In this document: piece by piece, positions 1 through 5,479 of the stretch
How the letters are laid out: each line of letters begins with the position of its first letter
Position numbering within the stretch: the stretch's first letter is position 1
Assembly (NCBI GenBank): GCA_050330995.1
Contig: JBHJHI010000110.1
Span: 1 to 10,641, forward strand
DNA: 10,641 nucleotides
DNA from: Thermohalobaculum sp050330995
GTDB lineage: Bacteria > Pseudomonadota > Alphaproteobacteria > Rhodobacterales > Rhodobacteraceae
Direction: 5' to 3'
The notes under the pieces: generated by a model
Seen by the model: the letters and a program-made list of their open reading frames with translations, nothing else
Database searches by the model: none
Told to the model about the DNA's origin: nothing
Position numbers and translations under genes: made by a program

Positions 1-634
1 GCTCGGCGTGCAGGAGCGCGCGGGCGGTGGCCTGCGCCGCGGCCGGGTCGGCCGGCGGCGGGAAGGCCTCGACGGCGCGCGAGAGCGGCCGAGCGCGCGA
101 GGGCGCCGCGATCACGTCCTCGGGCAGCGCCACCACCACCGGCCCCGGGCGCCCGCCCACGGCCGTGGCCCAGGCGCGCGCGACGATCTCGGTGACGCGG
201 TCGGGGTCGTCCAGCTCGAAGGCGGCCTTGGCGACGGGGGCGAACATCGCGGCCTGGTCGATCTCCTGGAAGGCGCCGCGCCCGCGCGAGGCCCGCTCGA
301 CCTGGCCCACGAACAGCACCATCGGCGTCGCCGCCTGCATCGCGCTGTGGACCCCGATCGCGGCGGTGGGCGAGCCGGGGCCGCGCGTGACGAAGCAGAC
401 GCCCGGGCGCCCCGTCAGCTTGGCGGTGGCCTCGGCCATGAAGGCCGCGCCGCCCTCGTGGCGGTTCGGCACGAAGGCGATGGGGCTGTCGACGAGAGCG
501 TCGAGCACGGCGAGGAAGCTCTCGCCGGGCACGCCGAACACCCGCTCGACGCCGAAGCGTTCGAGGGCGGCGACCAGCAACTGAGCGGCGGTGGCGGGCG
601 AGGGCGCGGGTCCGTCGGGGACGATCTCTGTCAT
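1..634 (-). CDS. Thiamine-pyrophosphate enzyme, acetolactate-synthase-like (5' part, cut by window edge)
   Basis: The visible 211 residues are the N-terminal pyrimidine-binding domain of a TPP-dependent enzyme of the acetolactate synthase / benzoylformate decarboxylase superfamily. Motifs in order: VFGVPGESFL (about residues 32-41), RHEGGAAFMAEA (58-69) with the presumed cofactor-activating glutamate E60, GVCFVTRGPGSPTA (78-91), then a VHSAM and TPMVLFVGQV stretch (95-112) and GRPGPVVVALPEDV (161-174), which closes the domain. The central and C-terminal pyrophosphate-binding domains lie beyond base 1, so the reaction (carboligation, decarboxylation or oxalyl-CoA/sulfoacetaldehyde-type chemistry) cannot be assigned. 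The ATG at 634 is chosen because family homology begins soon after it; its ribosome-binding site is weak. No small regulatory subunit gene is visible, but the downstream side is outside the window. The GESF signature resembles catabolic or uncharacterised IlvB-like proteins more than biosynthetic IlvB. The family is certain, the substrate unknown. Confidence 0.9.
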   Translation of the reverse strand, partial: MTEIVPDGPAPSPATAAQLLVAALERFGVERVFGVPGESFLAVLDALVDSPIAFVPNRHEGGAAFMAEATAKLTGRPGVCFVTRGPGSPTAAIGVHSAMQAATPMVLFVGQVERASRGRGAFQEIDQAAMFAPVAKAAFELDDPDRVTEIVARAWATAVGGRPGPVVVALPEDVIAAPSRARPLSRAVEAFPPPADPAAAQATARALLHAE

Positions 635-731
635 CGTCCGATCGGAGAGGCCGGGCGCGGCGCTGTCAACGGTGGATCGGGTCTGGCCGGCCGCCGCGCG
701 CCCCCGAGGCGTTCCACGGCCCGCGGCGAAA

Positions 732-769
732 CGGGTGCGCATCCCCGCCCCCACAGGGACGCGCACCCG
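732..769 (-). terminator. Strong hairpin with short T run, terminator- or attenuator-like
   Basis: Read on the minus strand, CGGGTGCGCGTCCC pairs with GGGATGCGCACCCG around a 10-base loop. This makes a 14-bp stem whose only non-Watson-Crick pair is a G-U wobble that exists in minus-strand RNA; on the plus strand the same position is an A-C mismatch. The stem is followed by TTTCGC, a weak T tract. It ends about 97 bases before the TPP-enzyme start, so it could terminate upstream transcription or act as an attenuator in that gene's leader. Confidence 0.5.
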
Positions 770-783
770 GTCGCGAGAGTTCG

Positions 784-822
784 GCCGGTCCGACGCCTTG
801 GCCCCCGCCGCGTCGGACCGGC
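784..822 (-). repeat. Perfect 13-bp inverted repeat (hairpin A)
   Basis: GCCGGTCCGACGC (784-796) and GCGTCGGACCGGC (810-822) are exact reverse complements separated by 13 bases. The stem lies upstream of the TPP-enzyme gene and shares bases 810-822 with the overlapping hairpin at 805-829, so the two cannot form together in full. It could be an RNA leader element or a protein-binding dyad. Confidence 0.6.
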
Positions 823-829
823 GCGGCGG
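805..829 (-). repeat. Perfect 8-bp inverted repeat (hairpin B), alternative to hairpin A
   Basis: CCGCCGCG (805-812) and CGCGGCGG (822-829) are exact reverse complements with a 9-base loop. In minus-strand transcription this stem is made first, and one of its arms falls inside the region needed for the longer hairpin at 784-822. GC-rich DNA gives such matches by chance fairly often, so the functional claim is weak. Confidence 0.4.
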
Positions 830-865
830 ATCCCCCTGAGGCCGACCCCCTCGCGCCAACCCAGA

Positions 866-878
866 GTTGCTTTGCAAC
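866..878. promoter_or_regulatory. Short perfect dyad GTTGC-TTT-GCAAC, possible operator or tetraloop-like hairpin
   Basis: GTTGC and GCAAC flank a 3-base centre. It stands out because it is AT-richer than its surroundings. Flanking CTCGC (850-854) and GCGAG (883-887) could extend it as an outer stem in RNA. Palindromes of the TTGC...GCAA kind are bound by some MarR-family regulators, but no regulator gene is visible here, so both the operator and hairpin readings are inference. Confidence 0.3.
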
Positions 879-1008
879 CGCGGCGAGAGCGGGGCACGAT
901 CTTGACGTTTCCGCCTCGGTTCGGGGGCGTCACGAGGGCGAGGTCGTGCGCGCCTCTAGGGCGATGTCGCCACGCTCCTCCGGCCGCGGCCACGACGGAG
1001 GCGGCCCT

Positions 1009-1082
1009 GGTGGCCGAGCCCTCGCGTGGTCCCGGCCGCCGACGGCGCCGTCCGGACCCGCGTCGCGAGGGCTCAGGCCGCC
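1009..1082 (-). terminator. Long hairpin just downstream of the lipoprotein stop
   Basis: GAGCCCTCGCG (1016-1026) and CGCGAGGGCTC (1064-1074) are a perfect 11-bp inverted repeat. The stem continues outward through GGCC/GGCC (1012-1015 with 1076-1079, skipping one bulged A) and on to 1009/1082 with one wobble. Inside, GGTCC (1028-1032) pairs with GGACC (1054-1058). The structure begins 7 bases after the lipoprotein stop codon, the usual place for an intrinsic terminator, but no T run follows, as is common in very GC-rich genomes. Confidence 0.55.
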
Positions 1083-1088
1083 TTCGCG

Positions 1089-1571
1089 TCAGCGGCGCTC
1101 GCGAAAGATGATGCCGCCGCCGGAGGTGTCCTCCTCGTCCCGGTCGAAGGTCTGGCGCACGAAGCGCGTGTCGGCCTTCGCCGCGGCGAAGCCCGCGCGC
1201 CAGGGCGTCTCGGTCGCGAGGCAGCGCGCCTGCGCGCCGAGGAGGACCGCGTCCTCGTCGAGGCGATTGAAGCGGGTCGGGTCGCGCAGCACCGTCTCGC
1301 CCTCGATCTGCACCTGCCCGGACGCGAGCGCGCGCGCGGTGTAGGGGATCGTCTGCGCCGTCGGGTTGCGCACGGTGTAGGCGCCGCAGAGCGCGAGGCG
1401 GCCGTCGGCCTCGCGCGGGCGGATCGCGAAGTCGATCACCGTGCCGGTGTCGAACCGCGCGCCGCTGACAGTGTAATCGCCGTCGATCTCGGCCCCGCCC
1501 ACCGGCTCGACGGCGGTGGCGCAGCCGGCGAGGCCGAGGACGGCGAGGAGCGGCAGGAGGCGTCCGGTCAT
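1089..1571 (-). CDS. Small putative lipoprotein of unknown function
   Basis: A 160-residue protein opening with a short charged start, a hydrophobic run and the lipobox LAGC (residues 14-17), so Cys17 should be the lipid-modified N-terminus of the mature protein. The mature part is about 143 residues, soluble-looking and probably beta-rich, with two further cysteines (C62 and C117) that could form a disulfide in the periplasm. It has no membrane segment after the signal peptide. I do not recognise the family. The ATG at 1571 is supported by GGAGAG eight bases upstream and by the lipoprotein signal starting at once. The residue after the lipidated cysteine is Ala rather than Asp, so an inner-membrane retention signal of the E. 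coli type is absent. It stands alone: hairpins lie on both sides (1009-1082 and 1615-1642) and its neighbours suggest no pathway. Confidence 0.8.
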   Translation of the reverse strand: MTGRLLPLLAVLGLAGCATAVEPVGGAEIDGDYTVSGARFDTGTVIDFAIRPREADGRLALCGAYTVRNPTAQTIPYTARALASGQVQIEGETVLRDPTRFNRLDEDAVLLGAQARCLATETPWRAGFAAAKADTRFVRQTFDRDEEDTSGGGIIFRERR

Positions 1572-1614
1572 GGAAGGTCTCTCCGGTCGTGCGTACCCTC
1601 TCCGATGTCGCGCT

Positions 1615-1642
1615 CGCGCGCTCCCCCGGCAAGGGGCGCGCG
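1615..1642 (-). terminator. GC-rich hairpin between permease and lipoprotein genes
   Basis: CGCGCGC (1615-1621) and GCGCGCG (1636-1642) pair, with CCC and GGG continuing the stem after one bulged base and a loop centred on TTGCC (minus strand). It lies after the permease gene's repeat array and about 44 bases before the lipoprotein ATG. It may terminate permease transcripts, or sit in the lipoprotein leader. No T run follows. Confidence 0.4.
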
Positions 1643-1700
1643 CATCACCGTTCCGAGAGGCAGGCCACCGCGCCGTCCCGGAGCGCCACGATGCGACGGC

Positions 1701-1804
1701 GCGGCTCAGAGGGCCACGTCGTCGCTGGCGCGGCTCAGAGCGCCATGTCGTCGCCAGCGCGGCTCAGAGGGCCATGTCGTCGCCAGCGCGGCTCAGAGGG
1801 CCAC
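1701..1804. repeat. 29-bp tandem repeat array, about 3.6 copies
   Basis: Copies start at 1701, 1730, 1759 and 1788, each beginning GCGGCTCAGAG; the fourth is cut after about 17 bases. Copies differ at a few positions only: GGGCC versus GCGCC, ACGTC versus ATGTC, and in the first copy GCTGGC in place of GCCAGC, its own reverse complement. The fourth copy overlaps the permease stop codon (TGA, 1793-1795 on the minus strand), so the array looks like a serial duplication of the gene's 3' end into the intergenic space. Each full unit repeats that TGA. There are no unique spacers, so this is not a CRISPR array. Confidence 0.9.
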
Positions 1805-3175
1805 GACGCTCCCCGCAAGGATCACCGTCACGGTCGCGAGGAGCGGGATCGCCACGGCGCAGACGAAGATGTCGGGGTAGCTCTGGCGATGCGTGAGCCC
1901 GGTGATCGCGAGCAGCGTGATCACCGCGCCGGTGTGGGGCAGCGCGGCGAGCCCGCCCGAGGACAGCGAGACCACGCGGTGCATGAGTTCCTGGCTGATG
2001 CCGGCCTGGTCGGCCATCTCCGAGAAGCGGTCGCCGAGCGTCTCGAGCGCGATCGACATGCCCCCCGAGGCCGAGCCGGTGACGCCCGCGAGCACGTTGG
2101 TCGCGACCGCCGCCGAGATCAGCGGGTTGGACGAGACCCCGAGCACCGCGTCGCGCACCACCTCGAAGGCCGGTAGCGCGGCGATGGTCGAGCCGTAGCC
2201 GACCTCGGAGCCGGTGTTGAAGATCGGCAGGAGCGAGCCCATCGCGCCCTTGTTGGTGGTCTCCAGCAGGTTCTTCAGCCGCGCGAAGTTGAGCGCGACC
2301 ACCAGGAGGCACGAGATCACCAGCGAGGCGATGATCGACCAGATACCGCGCACGTTGCTGATCGAGGTGTCGGCGAACGGCTCCTGGCCGAGATAGCCGG
2401 TGTCGATCCGCGGGATCACCACGTAGGTGAAGAGCGCGTTGAGCCCGATCACCGCGATCGCGGGCAGGATGGCGACGAAGAAGCCGGGCCCGCCGTCCTC
2501 GGGCATGTCGGCATCGCTCTCGGTCGCGGGATGCTCGCCGTAGCCTTCCTCGGCGCGCGCGGCGCGCGCCTTTCGCCACTTGAGCCAGCGCACGCCGCCG
2601 ACCAGCATGATGAGCCCGGCCGCCGAGCCGAGGATCGGGGCCGCGAAGGGGGTCGTCCCGAAGTAAGGCATCGGGATCGCGTTCTGGATCTGGGGCGTGC
2701 CCGGGATCGCGGTCATGGTGAAGGTGAACGAGCCGAGCGCGAGCGCGGCCGGGATCAGGCGCTTCGGGATGTCGCCGCGCTGGAACAGCGCGTTGGCGAT
2801 CGGGTAGACTGCGAAGGCGACCACGAACAGCGAGACGCCGCCGTAGGTGAGCACGCCGCAGGCGAGCACCACCGCCAGGATCGCCTGCCCCGCCCCGATC
2901 TTGTCGACGAAGGTCTCGGCGATGCTGCGCGCCGAGCCACTGTCGGCCATCAGCTTGCCGAACACCGCGCCGAGCAGGAACAGCGGGAAGAACTGCACCA
3001 GGAAGTCGCCGAGATTGGTCATGAAGATCTCGGTGTAGGTCGCGAGCACGGGCAGATCGCCCGAGATCACGACTGCCAGCATCGCCAGCACGGGCGCGAG
3101 CAGCAGCACGCTGATGCCGCGGTAGGCGAGGTACATCAGCAGAACGAGGGACAGGATGATCCCGGCGACGCCCAT
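1793..3175 (-). CDS. GntP-family permease (gluconate/organic-acid:H+ symporter-like)
   Basis: A 460-residue polytopic inner-membrane protein, the usual length for the GntP family (TC 2.A.8), whose members import gluconate and related sugar acids or hydroxy acids with protons. Hydrophobic segments recur from residue 3 to the C-terminus. The family-like central signature is visible in LLPIFNTGSEVGYGSTIAAL (315-334), followed by TNVLAGVTGSASGGMSIAL (360-378) and the SLSSGGLAALPHTGAVITLL stretch (403-422). A short charged, hydrophilic loop (about 200-231) separates the two halves. The ATG at 3175 is supported by GGAGGAG immediately upstream. The substrate cannot be told: no kinase, dehydrogenase or dehydratase sits beside it, and in alphaproteobacteria GntP homologues occur next to varied catabolic genes. 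The stop codon lies inside the last copy of a 29-bp tandem repeat, so the 3' end has been remodelled without altering the frame. Confidence 0.9.
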   Translation of the reverse strand: MGVAGIILSLVLLMYLAYRGISVLLLAPVLAMLAVVISGDLPVLATYTEIFMTNLGDFLVQFFPLFLLGAVFGKLMADSGSARSIAETFVDKIGAGQAILAVVLACGVLTYGGVSLFVVAFAVYPIANALFQRGDIPKRLIPAALALGSFTFTMTAIPGTPQIQNAIPMPYFGTTPFAAPILGSAAGLIMLVGGVRWLKWRKARAARAEEGYGEHPATESDADMPEDGGPGFFVAILPAIAVIGLNALFTYVVIPRIDTGYLGQEPFADTSISNVRGIWSIIASLVISCLLVVALNFARLKNLLETTNKGAMGSLLPIFNTGSEVGYGSTIAALPAFEVVRDAVLGVSSNPLISAAVATNVLAGVTGSASGGMSIALETLGDRFSEMADQAGISQELMHRVVSLSSGGLAALPHTGAVITLLAITGLTHRQSYPDIFVCAVAIPLLATVTVILAGSVVAL

Positions 3176-3455
3176 CGGCTCCTCCGTCGTGGTTATCGTT
3201 GGAGAACCGTCAACGTCTACGCGGCGTAAAGATCCGTCCGCGAACGAGACCTGCCCGGGCGCGGCCTCCCGGCCACGCGGCCGATCGGCTCGCGCGCGTC
3301 ACCCGAGCCCTCTCTTGGAGCGCCGTCCGATCGGATCGGGTCGCGCGCTCCGGATTATCGAGAGAGTGCGTCTTCGCGACGCGCGGGCGTCTCGCCCGGG
3401 CGGGATGAAAGCTCCGGCACGCCGCCCGGCCGCCGGCGCCGGACGGGACGCGAGC
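3176..3455. other. 280-base gene-free stretch upstream of the permease gene
   Basis: Should hold the terminator of the TPR-protein gene and the permease promoter. Visible elements are a CGGGCG/CGCCCG hairpin with a 3-base loop (3384-3398), a GGAGCGC/GCGCTCC dyad (3317-3323 with 3345-3351), the perfect palindrome GCCGATCGGC (3280-3289) with a related CCGATCGG at 3326-3333, and CCGGCGCCGG at 3433-3442. A lone TTGACG (3208-3213, minus strand) has no -10 element at normal spacing. None of these is strong enough to name a regulator. Confidence 0.5.
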
Positions 3456-4331
3456 CTAGCCCCCGCCCGAGAGCCCGCGCACGATCTCCTCCAGATCGGC
3501 CGAGCGGTAGCCGAGTTCGTGGGCGCGCAGGAAGGCGGCGCCGGCCTCCTCGCTCCGCCCCGCCGCCTCCAGCCAGAGCCCGCGCACGTAGTGCGCCGTC
3601 GCCCACTCCGGCGCGAGCGCCACGGCGCGGTCGAAGTCGCGCCCCGCCGTCGCGGACCCCGTCGCCGCGCGCGCCTGGGCGCGGTTGAGCCAGGCCTCCG
3701 CGTCGCCCGGCGCGCGCGCGATCACGGTCGAGAAATCGCGCTCGGCCTCGGCGTAGCGTCCGAGCGCGTAGTGGGCGGCGCCCCGCGCGCGGTAGTTCGC
3801 GGCCCAGTCGGGGGCGCGCGCGACCGCGACGTCGAGGCTTTCGAGCGCGGCCTCGGCCTCGCCGGTCGCGAGCAGGAGCCGCCCCTGCGCGAGGCGCGGC
3901 GCGGCCGCCTGCGGGTCGGCCTCGATCGCCGCCTCGTAGTCGGCGAGCGCGCCGTCCACGTCGCCGCGGCGCTCGCGCACCTGCGCGCGGCTGACGCGGG
4001 CGGCGGCCATGTCGGGGTCGAGCGCCACCGCGCGGTCGAGGCGCTCGGCCGCGCGGCCGAGCAGGTCGAGATCGAGCGCGGCGACGCCGGCGTTGAAGGC
4101 GACGCGCGCCTGCGCCTCGCGGTCGAGCTCGTCGGCGCCGTAGTCGAGCGCGAGGTCGCAGATGCGCAGCGCCTCGGCCGGCGAGGTGTCGGGGTTCGAG
4201 CACTGACGCAGCATCAGCCCGACGTCCTGCGCCATCGCCCCCGCGCCGAACGCTCCCGTGCCGAGCGCCAGCGCCATTGCGGCCGCCCCCGCCCTGCGCG
4301 TCGCCCTCCCGCGCACCGCCCCTGCCGTCAT
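3456..4331 (-). CDS. Secreted tetratricopeptide-repeat (TPR) protein
   Basis: A 291-residue protein with a twin-arginine-free Sec-type signal peptide: basic N-terminus, hydrophobic Ala/Gly/Leu core and a likely cleavage after AMA (residues 32-34), so it should act in the periplasm. The mature part starts with a short segment carrying two cysteines 14 residues apart (C44, C58), likely a disulfide. Five or so TPR units follow, shown by prolines at about 106, 140, 174, 208 and 241, i.e. the 34-residue period, each preceded by the A-x-A/DP ending typical of TPR helix B. TPR arrays mediate protein-protein contacts; the partner is unknown. The frame stays open to 4727, but that extension runs antisense into the exporter gene and has no signal peptide, so the ATG at 4331 is preferred; a G-rich tract lies about 6 bases upstream. 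It is divergent from the exporter, with 142 bases between them. Confidence 0.85.
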   Translation of the reverse strand: MTAGAVRGRATRRAGAAAMALALGTGAFGAGAMAQDVGLMLRQCSNPDTSPAEALRICDLALDYGADELDREAQARVAFNAGVAALDLDLLGRAAERLDRAVALDPDMAAARVSRAQVRERRGDVDGALADYEAAIEADPQAAAPRLAQGRLLLATGEAEAALESLDVAVARAPDWAANYRARGAAHYALGRYAEAERDFSTVIARAPGDAEAWLNRAQARAATGSATAGRDFDRAVALAPEWATAHYVRGLWLEAAGRSEEAGAAFLRAHELGYRSADLEEIVRGLSGGG

Positions 4332-4473
4332 CGTCCGCCCCCCGTTCTCGTCCCGCCCCCGCCCTGCGGCGGGCGGATGGCCGCCTTGCGCGGCCCCGTC
4401 GCCGACCCTGCCCCGCTTGCGTGTCCGCACGAAAGGGCGGAAGGCTCGGAAATCCTTCGCCGGAGACGCCATC

Positions 4474-5433
4474 ATGACCGCCGAGACCGAGAACGCCGCG
4501 TCCGTGCGCGCCTCCGCGGACAACCTCCGGGGCGCGTTCTGGATGCTCGTCTCGGTCGCGGGCGCGACGGTCATGACGCTCGGGGTGCGCGAGGCCTCGG
4601 ACGAGGTGCACTCGGTGATGCTCGCCTTCCTGCGCTCGGCGCTCGGCGCGATGGTGGTGCTGCCGCTCCTGGGTAGGCTCTGGCCGGGCTCGGCGCAGGC
4701 GCGGCGGGCGGGGCCGATCCGCTTCACCGCCTGGAAGCTGCACCTCGCGCGCGGGCTCGTGTTCGCGGGCGCGCTGAACGGCGGCTTCTACGCGATCTGG
4801 CAGCTGCCGCTCGCGCTCGCCTCGGCGCTGTTCTTCCTCGCCCCCGTCTTCGCCACCGCCTTCGCGGGCCCGCTGCTCGGCGAGCGGGTCGGGCCGCGGC
4901 GCTGGGCCGCGGTCGGCGCGGGCTTCCTCGGCGCGATGGTGATCCTGCGCCCCGGCACGGAGGGCTTCGACCCGGCGATGCTGGCCGCGGTGGCCTCGGC
5001 GATGTGCTTCGGCACGGCGCTGGTGATGGGCCGGCTCGCGAGCGACCGCGACGGTCCGGACGCGGTGTTCGTCTCGTCGAGCGTGGTGGTGGCCCTCGGC
5101 ACCCTGCCCCCGGCGCTGTTCTTCTGGGAGTGGCCGACGCGAGCCGAGGTCTGGGTAGTGATTGGGGCGGTGGTGCTGGCCTCCTCCTTGCGCGCCTATG
5201 CCGACGTGCGCGCCTACGCGGTGGGCGACGCGGGGTTCCTGGCGCCGATCACCTACCTGCGCCTCGTGACGGTCGGGGTCGCGGGCTATCTGCTGTTCGG
5301 CGAGACGCTCGACGCGGCGACCCTCGCGGGGTCGGCGATCATCGTCGGCGCGACGCTGATGATCGCGCTCAGGGAGCGCGGCGCCGCCGTCCGGGCGCGG
5401 CGCCGGGCGGCGGCTCTCGACGCGGAGAGCTGA
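4474..5433 (+). CDS. EamA/DMT-superfamily membrane transporter
   Basis: A 319-residue inner-membrane protein with ten predicted hydrophobic segments in two EamA domains, the standard drug/metabolite-transporter layout. First domain about residues 19-158: FLRSALGAMVVLP (52-64), the small-residue helix ending in LPLALASALFFLAPVF (111-126), then LLGERVGPRRWAA (134-146) and the domain-closing GAMVILRPG (153-161). Second domain about 168-299, ending YLLFGETLDAATLAGSAIIV (272-291). Such proteins usually export amino acids, nucleobases or other metabolites; the substrate cannot be inferred here. The frame opens upstream at 4258, but the ATG at 4474 has GGAGA eight bases before it, and the extra residues would be Arg/Pro-rich and overlap the divergent TPR gene. 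The C-terminus is a basic cytoplasmic tail. It is the only plus-strand gene here and converges on the monooxygenase gene. Confidence 0.92.
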   Translation: MTAETENAASVRASADNLRGAFWMLVSVAGATVMTLGVREASDEVHSVMLAFLRSALGAMVVLPLLGRLWPGSAQARRAGPIRFTAWKLHLARGLVFAGALNGGFYAIWQLPLALASALFFLAPVFATAFAGPLLGERVGPRRWAAVGAGFLGAMVILRPGTEGFDPAMLAAVASAMCFGTALVMGRLASDRDGPDAVFVSSSVVVALGTLPPALFFWEWPTRAEVWVVIGAVVLASSLRAYADVRAYAVGDAGFLAPITYLRLVTVGVAGYLLFGETLDAATLAGSAIIVGATLMIALRERGAAVRARRRAAALDAES

Positions 5434-5451
5434 GCGGGGTCCGCGAGGTGT

Positions 5452-5471
5452 CGTCCCGCGTCGCGGGGACG
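5452..5471. terminator. Small hairpin between convergent genes
   Basis: CGTCCC (5452-5457) and GGGACG (5466-5471) pair around an 8-base loop in the 46-base gap between the exporter stop and the monooxygenase stop. The position suits a bidirectional terminator. It has no T run on either strand, and Rho-dependent termination is an equal possibility. Confidence 0.4.
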
Positions 5472-5479
5472 CGCGCGCC

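Larger units (their letters stand above)
635..1088. other. 454-base gene-free region rich in inverted repeats
   Basis: No convincing gene lies between the lipoprotein stop and the TPP-enzyme start. Open frames here have no family resemblance, no good ribosome-binding site and run antisense through flanking genes. What it does hold is a series of inverted repeats: a long hairpin just after the lipoprotein stop (1009-1082), a small perfect dyad (866-878), two overlapping GC-rich hairpins (805-829 and 784-822) and a strong hairpin followed by a short T run on the minus strand (732-769). No clear promoter is recognisable. The likely reading is the lipoprotein terminator plus the promoter/leader of the TPP-enzyme gene; a small RNA on the minus strand is an alternative. 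Confidence 0.6.

Noticed and set aside
591..839. 82-codon plus-strand open frame in the gene-free region
   Set aside because: It starts antisense within the TPP-enzyme gene, has Arg/Pro/Ala-biased composition and runs through the inverted repeats.
956..973. Five-codon leader peptide (GTG GCG ACA TCG CCC TAG, minus strand) preceded by GGAGGA
   Set aside because: The Shine-Dalgarno is too close to the GTG, and the codons show no run of Leu, Val or Ile expected of an attenuator for a branched-chain gene.
631..1632. Minus-strand open frame spanning the lipoprotein gene and the gene-free region
   Set aside because: The product is extremely Arg/Pro-rich, and the lipoprotein in another frame of the same strand has a proper signal, lipobox and ribosome-binding site.
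1701..1804. Short repeats considered as a CRISPR array
   Set aside because: The units are directly adjacent with no unique spacers, and one contains the end of a coding gene.
3190..3213. TTGACG and TAACCA upstream of the permease gene as a promoter
   Set aside because: The spacer is only 12 bases, too short for a sigma-70 promoter, and no -10 lies at 16-18 bases.
4332..4727. N-terminal extension of the TPR protein to an ATG at 4727
   Set aside because: It would run antisense through the exporter gene and hide the signal peptide that starts at 4331.
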